Notes under the pieces: generated by a model
What the model was told of the DNA's origin: nothing
Seen by the model: the letters and a program-made list of their open reading frames with translations, nothing else
Databases searched by the model: none
Program-made: the position numbers and the translations under genes
Part shown: piece after piece, positions 20,378 through 29,334 of the stretch
How the letters are laid out: every line of letters starts with the position of its first letter
How positions within the stretch are numbered: the stretch's first letter is position 1
From: a virus
IMG/VR virus record: IMGVR_UViG_3300033148_005052
Span: 1-49,883 of that record
Strand: one strand, 5' to 3'
Length of the DNA stretch: 49,883 nt

Positions 20378-20570
20378 CAACGTCTCCTCGTTTGAGTGGG
20401 ATGTATTTCTATATTGGGTTGATGTTATCACACCAATAATTCATGTCAAATGCTACGTCTGCTTATCCCTGCCGGTAGATAGCGGCACAACAGGCTAAAA
20501 CTATTGGTAAATCGCAGCACCATGTTAAAGGGGATGGCAAGTTCTATCGATACCTCCTCATGGAAGCGCT
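20378..20570. promoter_or_regulatory. Divergent intergenic region between the two arms
   Basis: 193 bases separate the leftward and rightward arms. On the minus strand TTGACA (20449-20444) is followed 14 bases on by GATAAC (20429-20424), a short but credible promoter for the DUF4177-SSB unit, resembling the pair at 8402-8429. No strong plus-strand promoter is evident; TTGGTA near 20499 with TTAAAG 15 bases later is weak. Rightward genes may depend on a phage-encoded activator. No gene seen here. Confidence 0.4.
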
Positions 20571-20993
20571 ATGAACAAAATAACGCAGAATGGGTCATTG
20601 GCCGACCGGATAAGAGCGGTCATGGCCGACCTAGGACATGACGTTGAGCTGCAAGAAGTGATGGAGCAGCTAAAGATGAGCCCTGATAGGCAGGAGACTG
20701 TCTCAACAACGTTGGCCTGTCTAAGGTCGATCCCACATGAAGAAGATGTGCCCTCCCATGAGACGCTTACGAGGGTCGAAATCTACGGCAAGATGAGGGC
20801 GCTCCTAGAAGAGATAGAGACCGGCACAGACCCTAAAAAAGTTGCCCGGCTTGGACTGAGGTTGAGGGTGCTTAGCAAGTTCTACGAGATGGCGTCTGGC
20901 GCTGGCTCGGGCGCTGGTCAGAAGGAGAAACATGTCCGTGCGATGAAATTATCAGATCTTGACAATATACCCGATTACGAGGCGGTAGGCTAA
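20571..20993 (+). CDS. Hypothetical helical protein before the portal gene, 140 aa
   Basis: ATG 20571 follows GGAAGCGCT. Predominantly helical and charged (ADRIRAVMADLGHDVELQEV, KMRALLEEIETG, KVARLGLRLRVLSKFYEMA). Being the first gene of the head block next to the portal, it might be the small terminase subunit, which is otherwise missing, but no HTH or other hallmark is clear. The stop overlaps the portal start (TAATG). Confidence 0.6.
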   Translation: MNKITQNGSLADRIRAVMADLGHDVELQEVMEQLKMSPDRQETVSTTLACLRSIPHEEDVPSHETLTRVEIYGKMRALLEEIETGTDPKKVARLGLRLRVLSKFYEMASGAGSGAGQKEKHVRAMKLSDLDNIPDYEAVG

Positions 20994-22357
20994 TGGCCAG
21001 CCAACTCATGACGCTAGCACGACGGCTTGGTACACGCCGAGCACCGAGCGAGCCCCCGAAGGTTGAGACCGTCAAAGACCGCGGCGATGCTATTAACAAC
21101 TGGTATAGCAGCAGATACGGCGATGGCAACCCTGACGCGGTTGTCCAAAAGGCGGGCGATTACTCGCCATACAAGAAGATGCGCTATGACCCGACCGTAA
21201 GCGCAGCCATAGCATACCTGACGTACCATGCCATCACAGAGAGCGGCAACGTGGATTGTGGCGATCAGGCCATCGTAGATTTCTGCGAAGACAACATCCA
21301 GAACCACATGGCCCGCAAGTTTGACGTCATCTTCCGCGACATGACGCACTGGGCAATCGTCTGTGGCAATGTTGGTGGTGAGATGGTCTGGGAACAGGAC
21401 GCCGGCGAGTGGTGGTGGGCTGACCTACGGCTGAAGGACCCGGACTACATTGAGTATGACTGCACGGACACCGGCAAGGTGCGCAATATCTTGTTCAGAC
21501 AGAACGGGACGGGCACTGCAACGCCGCTACCCAACCCATATAACTTCCCTATCTTGCGGTTCAACGAAGGGCTGTCAAATCCTTATGGTGAATCACTGCT
21601 GAGACCGGCATATCACATATATTTAGGCCGTGTAGCCCAGTTGAAGAACCTGTTGCTACATGGCGAACGGACGGCCTTCCCGACGATCATCGGCTGGTAT
21701 CCAGCAAACTCACAGCTCCAAGACCAGACGGACTTTCTGGCAGCCATCAAGCAACTGTCCCGGAAGGTTGTTGCCATTCTCAGGGAGGGCATGAGGATAC
21801 AGACGATGGAAGCCGGTCAGATCAACCCGGCAATGTTTATCGACCCATTAGAATACATGGCACGAGAGATATACCAGGCGATATGTGGCGGCTACCTGAT
21901 GATTGCAGAGGGCGGCAGCTCCACGAGCTATAACGCTGGCATGATGCACGAATCGAATGTTGACGAGCGGGTCAAAGCGATCCGTGCAGCGGTTGAGGAC
22001 TGCATCAATAGAAGCATCCTATTCCAGATTGCACGATACAAGTTTGGCTATGCACGGACGATAGCTAACCCGCCGAAGTATCGGTTCACGCCCCGACCGG
22101 ACAAGAACCTGCTGGAATGGGCGCAGGCACAGCACGTGTTGAAGCAGATAGGCGTTGATGTGCCGATCAGCCATTTCATAATGAAGTGCGACCTGCCCGA
22201 GGGCACTAAAATGCTCACCACACCAGAGATGATAGACCATGCGTTGGTGGGCTCTGGTGAAACCAACGACGGGCGAATTAGCGTCAACCAAAAGATACGC
22301 GATGACACCAAGAACATCTCGAAGATTGACCGCTCAGCCGGCGCGAAGGGGATGTAA
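20993..22357 (+). CDS. Portal protein (Mu gp29 / DUF935-like)
   Basis: 454 residues. Key features of the Mu-type portal group are present: an N-terminal region ending in SAAIAYLTYHAI, a middle with NFPILRFNEGLSNPYGESLL, then LLLHGERTAFPTIIGWYP where the family has its 'E-x-(Y/F)-G-x-P' segment, and a C-terminal part with ISHFIMKCDLPEGTKML. Portal proteins form the 12-fold ring through which DNA enters the head. Followed by a protease/scaffold-like gene, as in Mu-type heads. Confidence 0.8.
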   Translation: MASQLMTLARRLGTRRAPSEPPKVETVKDRGDAINNWYSSRYGDGNPDAVVQKAGDYSPYKKMRYDPTVSAAIAYLTYHAITESGNVDCGDQAIVDFCEDNIQNHMARKFDVIFRDMTHWAIVCGNVGGEMVWEQDAGEWWWADLRLKDPDYIEYDCTDTGKVRNILFRQNGTGTATPLPNPYNFPILRFNEGLSNPYGESLLRPAYHIYLGRVAQLKNLLLHGERTAFPTIIGWYPANSQLQDQTDFLAAIKQLSRKVVAILREGMRIQTMEAGQINPAMFIDPLEYMAREIYQAICGGYLMIAEGGSSTSYNAGMMHESNVDERVKAIRAAVEDCINRSILFQIARYKFGYARTIANPPKYRFTPRPDKNLLEWAQAQHVLKQIGVDVPISHFIMKCDLPEGTKMLTTPEMIDHALVGSGETNDGRISVNQKIRDDTKNISKIDRSAGAKGM

Positions 22358-22381
22358 CCGGTGATTGAGGAGGTGGATAGA

Positions 22382-23578
22382 GTGGCAAACGGCATAAAGA
22401 CTATCGAGGGCATTGAGCTCTTCAAGACTGGCATACACAAGGCCGGCAATGCAGATGAGGCACAGGCCTTCAATGCAGCACGGCTCGACCGCTGGATCAA
22501 GAATACCAACCTGAAGGGGTTTGATACTGCAATCTCATGGATCGAACATCCGTCAAAGGACTTCGACAAGTATCTCTATCACACAGATCGGAAAACGGGG
22601 CGGGTAGCGCCGTTGTTTGGCGGGTTCCGCAACTTCCGTCGTGTGGACGGCATGTTGAAGGCCGACGCGGTAGTCCGCGCAGAATGGGCCGACGCGATGG
22701 GCACAGGTAACTCGTTCAGGAAGCCATCGATAGTGGTAACCGGCGAGGAGGATGACGAGGTAATCACATCCGTTGCGATGTTGGTGCCGGAGATCAACCC
22801 GATAGTGAAGGACTTGGCCCCATTGCCAAGCACACAGATCAAGATGAGCGAGTTTGACAAGTATTTTGACCCAAAAGAGGGAGGTGAGATCAAACGGTTC
22901 ACACTGACATCAGATTTTTCAGAAGATGAAACGCAACTCCAATTTAGCCAGGAGAAAACCGACATGACTGACCTAGGAAAGGAGCTGGCGACCAAGCTGA
23001 AGGATGTAGAGAAGAAACTAGAGGCAAGTGATAAGTTGGCACTCAAGTTCTCCCAGCAGCTTACAGACGTGGACGCCAGACTTCAAATATCGAATGAGCT
23101 GAACGAAAAGCTATCGAAGCAGCTCGACGAATCTAAGGCGCGGGCGGAGCTTGCACGCTCCGCCAACATCACGGCTACGAATCTCCAGTTTAGCGAATCG
23201 CTGAAAACCGGACGCATGGCCCCGAACTTCGTGGAGAAGATTGGTGCATTGACAGAGGCAATGAGCAGAGGCAAGACAATGCTCAAGTTCTCTGAGCAGG
23301 ACGAGGAAGCGCCGGTGCTGGAGAAGGTCAAGGCCATCTTCTCGGAGATGGTGAAAGACCCGACCGGAGTATTTATGCCTCCGGATGACACTGCTAAGCA
23401 GAAGACACCTGAGCATCCTCATGCCGCGAAGGGCAAGGACAAGGATGGCAATACCGCCAAGTTCTCTGAGATCGCGGATGAGATCGACTCGAGGGATGCC
23501 GCGTGCCTAGACGCACTAAAGCTGTCTGATGACGATCATAAAGAGCTGGCCAATCGTATGAAAGGCGGTGATGAGTAA
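22382..23578 (+). CDS. Capsid protease/scaffold-like protein (Mu gpI-like)
   Basis: GTG 22382 follows GAGGAGGTGGATAGA; a GTG at 22361 without a ribosome site is rejected. The N-terminal half (IELFKTGIHKAGNADEAQAF, GRVAPLFGGFRNFRRVDG, SIVVTGEEDDEVITSVAMLV) matches the layout of phage I-like protease proteins. The second half is a long charged coiled coil, as in scaffolds. The short motif [L/A]-[K/Q]-F-S-[E/Q] recurs six times across it. Placed between portal and capsid genes, it should shape and process the immature head. Catalytic residues cannot be assigned. Confidence 0.65.
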   Translation: MANGIKTIEGIELFKTGIHKAGNADEAQAFNAARLDRWIKNTNLKGFDTAISWIEHPSKDFDKYLYHTDRKTGRVAPLFGGFRNFRRVDGMLKADAVVRAEWADAMGTGNSFRKPSIVVTGEEDDEVITSVAMLVPEINPIVKDLAPLPSTQIKMSEFDKYFDPKEGGEIKRFTLTSDFSEDETQLQFSQEKTDMTDLGKELATKLKDVEKKLEASDKLALKFSQQLTDVDARLQISNELNEKLSKQLDESKARAELARSANITATNLQFSESLKTGRMAPNFVEKIGALTEAMSRGKTMLKFSEQDEEAPVLEKVKAIFSEMVKDPTGVFMPPDDTAKQKTPEHPHAAKGKDKDGNTAKFSEIADEIDSRDAACLDALKLSDDDHKELANRMKGGDE

Positions 23579-23994
23579 TGGCGGACGCAACAGCAGGGCT
23601 GCAATGTTACCGGCGCAAAGGCGAGCTATATGGATTTGCGGTAGCAGCGGCTGCCCATCTCTATTATGGCACGATTGTTAACAAGAACTCGTCTGGCTAT
23701 GCCAAGAAGGGTGCGAATGTCTCTGGTGAGAAGGCGCTCGGCATCTGCGAGACAGAGCGCGACAACTCAGGCGGCGCTGATGGCGCTGGCAAGGCTGTCA
23801 ACGTTTGGCTTGATGGCATTTTCAAGATTCAATGCACTGGCGTTGCCATAACTGACATTGGCTCGAAGGTGTATGTCGTTGATAACCAGACAGTTCAAAC
23901 ATCAGCGATGGGTTCCGGCTATGTGGAACTCGGCGAGATCGTCGGCGTTGCGGCCACGAACTACGCTGACGTCAAAATCAACTACTTCGCGTAA
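23578..23994 (+). CDS. Head decoration (cement) protein, DUF2190-like
   Basis: 138 residues, start overlapping the previous stop (TAATG). Small beta-rich, Gly/Ala-rich protein with the DUF2190-like pattern: FAVAAAAHLYYGTIVNKN, KALGICETERDN, VNVWLDGIFKIQCTGVAIT, GSKVYVVDNQTVQT, ELGEIVGVAA. Located between scaffold and major capsid genes, as typical for capsid decoration proteins. The name rests on layout and context. Confidence 0.7.
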   Translation: MADATAGLQCYRRKGELYGFAVAAAAHLYYGTIVNKNSSGYAKKGANVSGEKALGICETERDNSGGADGAGKAVNVWLDGIFKIQCTGVAITDIGSKVYVVDNQTVQTSAMGSGYVELGEIVGVAATNYADVKINYFA

Positions 23995-24010
23995 GGGGAG
24001 GTGATTACAG

Positions 24011-24973
24011 ATGAGTTATGCAAATTTTGGCACTGACGACACAGCTCTTACGACCGCGATGATCCAGGGGCTACAAATCCATTTTGAGACGACAGCGAAG
24101 GACATTATGAAGCAGTCCACGCTGAAGCAGGTGGCCACTGTCACTAATGTCAAGCAGTTGAACCTGCCGATGCGTGCCCTTGAGTTCACGCCGACGATGA
24201 GACGTTGGGCCTCAGAAAGGGCCTCTCAGGTTGGTCGGACGCTTGAGAAATATGTCAAGTCGTTCAAATATGAGATCACACCTGAGATTGAACTGGAGGC
24301 GGTGCGTCAAGAGCAATGGGATTTGGTCGCTTCGATGATGGTGGAAAGCGCGGTGGAAGCCGTGCTCTATCCTGAGTCGGAACTCTACTCTATGATTGCG
24401 GCTTCGGATAGCGTGCTCGGCATGGACGATACATATATGTGTTCCAGTAGTCATGCGAACAGCCAGAATAACAAAGGTTCAGCAGATTTCAGTCTTGCTG
24501 AATTGAAAGCTGGCCGGCTTGCCATGCGCAAATTCACAAGGCCGAACGGACGCCCATTCTTGGTCAACCCGAATGTGTTGATCATCCATCCGGACAGTGA
24601 GGATTTGGCGAACGAGATCATCAATTCACGCCTTCTCATCGGATACGGAGGTGGCTCCAATACCACGGCGCCGCACATGAATGTTCTCTACAACTCGATT
24701 AACACGATTATCAGCAGACCAGAGCTGTCATCCGGCCAGTTCTTCTTGCTCGACAATCGTGGTGGGTTTAAGCCGTGGCTGTTCAACCAGCCTTATGGTG
24801 GCTACAAGTGGGACAAGGAAGGCAACACTGTCAGTAGGTTTGAGCGCGACGTCTACCGGTTTGGGATGATGTATCACTTCGGCATCAGCGGCACGATGTT
24901 CTGGTACAAGTGGTATGGCTCGAAAAACGGGGCATGGCCGACTTATACCGACCCGGAGACGGTTACAGGCTAA
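24011..24973 (+). CDS. Major capsid protein (Mu gpT-like)
   Basis: 320 residues from ATG 24011 (GGAGGTGATTACAG upstream). It resembles the Mu-type major head subunit: an N-terminal helical part, a strand region with AL-x-FTPTMRRWASERASQ, VRQEQWDLVASMMVESA (E-loop/helix region), NNKGSADFSLAELKAGRLAM, and NPNVLIIHPDSEDLANEI. It would build the icosahedral shell. Its position right after decoration and scaffold genes, and a strong hairpin after its stop, support the role. Confidence 0.8.
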   Translation: MSYANFGTDDTALTTAMIQGLQIHFETTAKDIMKQSTLKQVATVTNVKQLNLPMRALEFTPTMRRWASERASQVGRTLEKYVKSFKYEITPEIELEAVRQEQWDLVASMMVESAVEAVLYPESELYSMIAASDSVLGMDDTYMCSSSHANSQNNKGSADFSLAELKAGRLAMRKFTRPNGRPFLVNPNVLIIHPDSEDLANEIINSRLLIGYGGGSNTTAPHMNVLYNSINTIISRPELSSGQFFLLDNRGGFKPWLFNQPYGGYKWDKEGNTVSRFERDVYRFGMMYHFGISGTMFWYKWYGSKNGAWPTYTDPETVTG

Positions 24974-24992
24974 TCGTTCGACACAGTGAACT

Positions 24993-25020
24993 GGTGATGG
25001 CCTGAAGATAGGCCATCACC
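24993..25020 (+). terminator. Strong hairpin after the major capsid gene
   Basis: GGTGATGGCCT (24993-25003), loop GAAGAT, AGGCCATCACC (25010-25020): a perfect 11-bp stem. No T-run follows, so complete termination is unlikely. It may partly stop transcription or protect the 3' end of the capsid message. Confidence 0.55.
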
Positions 25021-25044
25021 CATCTTGAGACAAAGGAGGTTGCA

Positions 25045-26010
25045 GTGTCGAGTGTTAGCACAATAACTGTGGAGTCTGTTCAAGCGTCGGACAACACCAA
25101 GACCGATACAGAGATAGCCGCCTCGCTTGAGCGACGTAGTATCCCTGGCGGTAGTCAGACCGAGGGCTATTTCCTGAAGCTGCATTCACCGGCTGCTAGC
25201 GTAGGCGACATCAGTATTGAAGATGTCTTGGTTGAGATCACGCCTTACGTTGACGCTGGGATAAATGGGACTGTTGCAAAGACGCTCTCAGTTCAGAACA
25301 GCGGTGTTGTCTCATCGTATTACACATATCTCAGCAGTGCGACATATCTGGCGGTCAAGGTTGACGCTGCCTGCGATTATACCCCGGCGGTAGGCGATAT
25401 AGTTGCCATTGCGAGTGACCACAATGGCACTAAACCGGACTACGCGAAGGTCTCGGCGGTTGACAGCACCCCGGCTGGGGTCGGAGATTATGAGCTGACG
25501 TTGGACGCAGCATTCGCGCAGGACTATGCGCGGGGCGCGCCATTGGTGTTCAACCCGGTGCCGTTGAAGGCTATTGGCTATGACCGCTGGAACGAAGGCA
25601 TGAAGGTGCAGCTGTCCAAGCCGGGGCCGATAACAGCTATATGGAATGCTGGTGACCAAGAACTTGATGTAACCGCCATCACAGACGATGTGGTGCTGCA
25701 TTCAGGCTGTGTGGTGGTCTTTGTGTCCGATGCAGAATGGACACCGGAGAAGATTGCCAAGATTGACGGGTTGTTCCCCGACAAGATAGTCGCGGGTAGC
25801 AACTTCAGCTCAGATTACAGTATCGGCAGCTTCAGTACTATGAACGGTGGCGAAGCGATTGGCTCTGGCGGTGTAACAAGATACTTCTTGCCGCTTGCTG
25901 TAGCCAACCTGACAGCGGCGCAATGTGCGGTTAGCTCAGCAGGGCTGGGTATGTTCACCGCTATCTTGGGTGGGCTGCCAACGTCGAGCATCAGCGGGAC
26001 GATCACATAG
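25045..26010 (+). CDS. Unknown virion protein, 321 aa
   Basis: GTG 25045 follows AAAGGAGGTTGCA. Ser/Thr/Gly/Ala-rich with many predicted strands (IEDVLVEITPYVDAGINGTV, DYTPAVGDIVAIAS, VVLHSGCVVVFVSDAEW). Two cysteines only. The composition and its place between capsid and connector genes suggest a structural protein, perhaps a head fibre or second decoration protein. No family recognised. Confidence 0.7.
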   Translation: MSSVSTITVESVQASDNTKTDTEIAASLERRSIPGGSQTEGYFLKLHSPAASVGDISIEDVLVEITPYVDAGINGTVAKTLSVQNSGVVSSYYTYLSSATYLAVKVDAACDYTPAVGDIVAIASDHNGTKPDYAKVSAVDSTPAGVGDYELTLDAAFAQDYARGAPLVFNPVPLKAIGYDRWNEGMKVQLSKPGPITAIWNAGDQELDVTAITDDVVLHSGCVVVFVSDAEWTPEKIAKIDGLFPDKIVAGSNFSSDYSIGSFSTMNGGEAIGSGGVTRYFLPLAVANLTAAQCAVSSAGLGMFTAILGGLPTSSISGTIT

Positions 26011-26526
26011 ATGGCCGGCTGGACAACGCCAGCAGATGTGCGGGCGGAGAACTCATTGCTGAGGCCTGAGCACGGCTATGACGACGTGGCGGTGCAGCGC
26101 CATATAGACGCTGTTACGCGCACCATGAAGACCTTACTTAGACCTCGGTGGGCGGCATATTTGACGGCGAGCGCATGGCTGTCTGACGAGCCTGCTTCTG
26201 TGCCACCTGAGTTATGTGACATCTGCCGTGAATGGGTAGTAGGCAAATGCCTGCTCGGCGCATACGGCCATATTGACCAATATGCGTTGCAGGCTTATGA
26301 CATTATGACAATAGCACGACGGCGTATTGTGGGCGCGAACATAGGCAAGAATACCGAAGAGCTTGGCCTGAACCAATCGTTGTCTATCATGGGCGCGGAT
26401 GGGGTGCTCTGCTCCGGAACATCAGACCTGATCCAAACGTCGGCCTACGAGCCCGGTGGCGCGGATGATGACTATCACGACATCGGTGGCGATGACCTTA
26501 ATAATGCAATGGGGATTGATTACTAG
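26011..26526 (+). CDS. Head-tail connector protein candidate (gp36/DUF1320-like)
   Basis: 171 residues beginning one base after the previous stop. The N-terminus, WTTPADVRAENSLLRPEHGY, then a VQRHIDAVTRTMKTLL helix and a 'PPELCDICREWVVGKCLLG' helix, matches the helical layout of small adaptors that bind under the portal (TPxDvr opening, paired helices). The C-terminus is acidic and Gly-rich. Role inferred from layout and position. Confidence 0.55.
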   Translation: MAGWTTPADVRAENSLLRPEHGYDDVAVQRHIDAVTRTMKTLLRPRWAAYLTASAWLSDEPASVPPELCDICREWVVGKCLLGAYGHIDQYALQAYDIMTIARRRIVGANIGKNTEELGLNQSLSIMGADGVLCSGTSDLIQTSAYEPGGADDDYHDIGGDDLNNAMGIDY

Positions 26527-26528
26527 CC

Positions 26529-27344
26529 ATGTTTTCTGTTAGCGACCCAGTTATGTCGTCCGATGGTATGATGGGCGACCCGGTGGTTGCCACGTTGAAG
26601 GTGCTCGATAACGCCGATGATTATATCAATCGCCCTGTTGCGCAGGATATGGTCGAATACGCCAAGAACAACATTGAAACGGGTAGCTTCCCGAGCTCAT
26701 TCGATTCGTCAGGCCGGAACGTGATGTATATGCCGCTGGCGGAAAAGACGCTACGGGACAAGCTAGCGATGGGTGCTCCTTACATGAAGCCCAACAAACG
26801 CTGGGGCACGCTCATAAACAGTATCCATGTGGTGTCTGTGAGTAATGGTGAGATAACGATTATCGCCGACGCCACACATGGACGGGAGCGGGCGAAAGCG
26901 ATGTCGGCCTTAGCCGGGCGAGTTGGTGCCACAAAGTATGACCTGCTTAAGCTTAGCCGGTTTGTTCCGGGCACGGGCATGCGCCACATCTCGCGCGGAT
27001 GGGACATTACGTTTGGCCCTAAACGACGGTTCACCGCATCTGACGAGGCTAGCCAACTACGCAAGATGAGAAGCGCGACCAAGCGGCCTGGGTTAGCAAA
27101 GATCGAGAGAGAGTTCTATGCCAAAGAGGACACGTTGAGCATAGCGCGCGAACAGAGGGCGGTCTGCTCCGGCAGAGGCTATCAACGCAGCTATGCCGGC
27201 GCTGTTGACGCTACGCGCCCGTTCTTGCGGTGGACAAAAGCCTTCATTGCAGGCCGTGTCCAGTATCATCTGAACCAAGCACTGGGGCAGTTTGGCGGGG
27301 ATACAGCACGTTACGCCGAGACAATCGGTGTGGAGGTCAAATAA
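26529..27344 (+). CDS. Tail-completion / virion morphogenesis-like protein
   Basis: 271 residues. The segment APYMKPNKRWGTLINSIHVV then NGEITIIADATHGRERAKAM resembles head-tail completion proteins in which 'P-L/I-...-G-x-L-x-x-S-I' is followed by a strand with a small charged patch. The C-terminal half is long, basic and Arg-rich. It lies between a connector candidate and the tail-terminator-like gene, fitting a role at the head-tail joint. Weak similarity, so function is tentative. Confidence 0.5.
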   Translation: MFSVSDPVMSSDGMMGDPVVATLKVLDNADDYINRPVAQDMVEYAKNNIETGSFPSSFDSSGRNVMYMPLAEKTLRDKLAMGAPYMKPNKRWGTLINSIHVVSVSNGEITIIADATHGRERAKAMSALAGRVGATKYDLLKLSRFVPGTGMRHISRGWDITFGPKRRFTASDEASQLRKMRSATKRPGLAKIEREFYAKEDTLSIAREQRAVCSGRGYQRSYAGAVDATRPFLRWTKAFIAGRVQYHLNQALGQFGGDTARYAETIGVEVK

Positions 27345-27345
27345 G

Positions 27346-28353
27346 ATGACAACAGCTCTTTACGCCATTTGGGACGCGATGAGGGCGTGCTTGCAGAAGG
27401 ATGCTGTGCTGAACGAGCCGGGTTACGGCTCGCTCAAGGTCTATATGTCCGTCCCCGACCCGCCGACAGACCAGCATTGCACCGAGGTATGGATTGAGCA
27501 TCTTAGCTCACCGCCAGTTGACGCTACGCATGTGCAGCACAACTTCAAGATTGTTGTTGGCTACAAATCGTTGGCGCAACCACATGACTTTGGTGGCGAC
27601 GGCAAACACCCGCTTGAACGACTATGTGATATTCAGATTGCCATCCGCGATGCCATACAGGATAACACGCTCGGCGCGACCGTCTCTGGTGGGTGCGTGG
27701 TCTCCAGCCAGTCCGGGATCGGTGTGGCCGAAGACCCGCGATATTATACTGCCGATTCGATGATCCGCTGTCTTGAGCTGTTGAACCCTGATGTGAACGG
27801 CCCGGAAATAACCCGGCAATGGCGGCTCTACTACGGGACGCGGGCATACAGCACGGGAGCCTATACCGACGTAACCGACTGGAAGCTGCTGAGCAAGGAC
27901 GTGGCCTTCAAGCATCTGCCGACGCTGCCGGGCCGGTCAAAGCTGCAAACAGGGTTTAGGAATGAGACCCGCTGGCCTGAGAGGGAGAGCTATACAGCAG
28001 AAGAGCGGCATATCCTCACCCGTGTTACCAAGAGTGATAACGAGACGTGGGGCATGTATCTCGGCCAGACGATAGCTGAGAACGCTGACATGCCGTTAAT
28101 GCACCACGGGACGGGCTTTATAGGCATCCCGAAGAAGGCGCTGCTGTTGGTCAACTTGCTGTCCGACGGCACTTATCTAGTGTTTTATGCTCCGAAGGTG
28201 AACATTGTGCCGATGGCGGATATAGGCACCACAGCACCTTACATGACGCTGAGAGGTAATATGCTCGGTGATGCTGAGAACCTGGAACCGACCGACCCGA
28301 ACATCATCGGACATGGGAAGCGATATACATCATTGAGTGTTGATTGGGATTGA
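27346..28353 (+). CDS. Tail-terminator-like protein with C-terminal extra domain
   Basis: ATG 27346 follows GGAGGTCAAATAAG. Residues 1-140 (LYAIWDAMRACLQKDAVLNE, SLKVYMSVPDPPTDQHCTEV, PLERLCDIQIAIRDAIQDNT) look like a tail terminator, a small alpha/beta ring protein. The remaining 195 residues, from ITRQWRLYYGTRAYSTGAYT onward, form a second strand-rich domain with TLPGRSKLQTGF. Terminators are normally about 130-150 aa, so this appears to be a fusion to a tail-tube- or baseplate-like domain. Inference from layout. Confidence 0.5.
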   Translation: MTTALYAIWDAMRACLQKDAVLNEPGYGSLKVYMSVPDPPTDQHCTEVWIEHLSSPPVDATHVQHNFKIVVGYKSLAQPHDFGGDGKHPLERLCDIQIAIRDAIQDNTLGATVSGGCVVSSQSGIGVAEDPRYYTADSMIRCLELLNPDVNGPEITRQWRLYYGTRAYSTGAYTDVTDWKLLSKDVAFKHLPTLPGRSKLQTGFRNETRWPERESYTAEERHILTRVTKSDNETWGMYLGQTIAENADMPLMHHGTGFIGIPKKALLLVNLLSDGTYLVFYAPKVNIVPMADIGTTAPYMTLRGNMLGDAENLEPTDPNIIGHGKRYTSLSVDWD

Positions 28354-28374
28354 GGTTTTAGGAGGTAACGGATA

Positions 28375-29316
28375 ATGGCTGAACTACCATGGGAACACAC
28401 GACAACAGGGCTTGCGCTGAATGTCCAGATGGACAGGTCTGGAGAGGACATCCCGAAGGACTATGCTGGCGGAATCAATGACCATGCCAGGTCGTTAGGC
28501 CGGAACTATTCAGGTGGTATGACCCATGCACACGATACAGGTATTGACGAGACAGACCCTGACGCGCTTGGGCTGAACATCGTGAGGATTACCGAAACAA
28601 TAGCGGAGGTGCCATGGCCGGGTAGCCCGATGCAGGTCTCTAACGCAGGCTCGGGCGCGGCGGTGGAGCTTAACCCTGAGCTGCCGTTCACCAAGTTCTT
28701 ACAGCCGGCCATCAAGGGCACACAGGACAGTCTGGTCATCATAGCGAGCAACGCGCCGTTGACAGTGGCTAGTGACGCCGGCATCGACGAGTCGTTCCGC
28801 AAGACCAACCTGAAGAAGGGGGTGTTGTTGGGGGGGGTGGACACCATCTATAACTTCCATTGCAAGAGCCAACTGCTCGCAGCCTCACAGTTCACGATCA
28901 TACTCGCTGGTGCTGCGGCTTATGCTCCGGGTGTCTATAAGCTGAAGAGTATCCGGCATGAGTATGACCCGGCTAACCCAGACAATGTGGAATACACGTT
29001 GGACCGGTTCACAGCCAATACCGAGGCTGGCCCAGTGGGGCACGTAGCCCACATGATCGACATCTTACAGGCCTCGCATGTACCGCCGGTTGAGGACGTA
29101 TCATCGGGCTTGCCGGCTAAGGCCGACCTGATCATCGGCACAACGGCTGATTGGACAACGGCAGCTGGCGAGAGCGAGATCGGCAGCGCGGCAGCGTTGA
29201 CCGCTGACTCAGCATACTTGGTAACGAGGACGCGGACGTTGAGCATCGACGGCCCAGCGGAGGAGAGCTATTCACTGATAGTCTGGCCGACCGGCGATTG
29301 TGTTGATCCAACCTAA
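28375..29316 (+). CDS. Tail tube protein candidate
   Basis: 313 residues, ATG 28375 behind AGGAGGTAACGGATA. Rich in Gly, Ala and Thr, with strand segments (GLNIVRITETIAEVPWPG, LVIIASNAPLTVASDAGIDE, SQFTIILAGAAAYAPGVYKL) and a Ser/Thr-rich C-terminus that may form an added surface domain. Position after the terminator-like gene suggests tube protein. No direct motif, so tentative. Confidence 0.5.
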   Translation: MAELPWEHTTTGLALNVQMDRSGEDIPKDYAGGINDHARSLGRNYSGGMTHAHDTGIDETDPDALGLNIVRITETIAEVPWPGSPMQVSNAGSGAAVELNPELPFTKFLQPAIKGTQDSLVIIASNAPLTVASDAGIDESFRKTNLKKGVLLGGVDTIYNFHCKSQLLAASQFTIILAGAAAYAPGVYKLKSIRHEYDPANPDNVEYTLDRFTANTEAGPVGHVAHMIDILQASHVPPVEDVSSGLPAKADLIIGTTADWTTAAGESEIGSAAALTADSAYLVTRTRTLSIDGPAEESYSLIVWPTGDCVDPT

Positions 29317-29334
29317 CATGAGCAAGAGGGAAGC

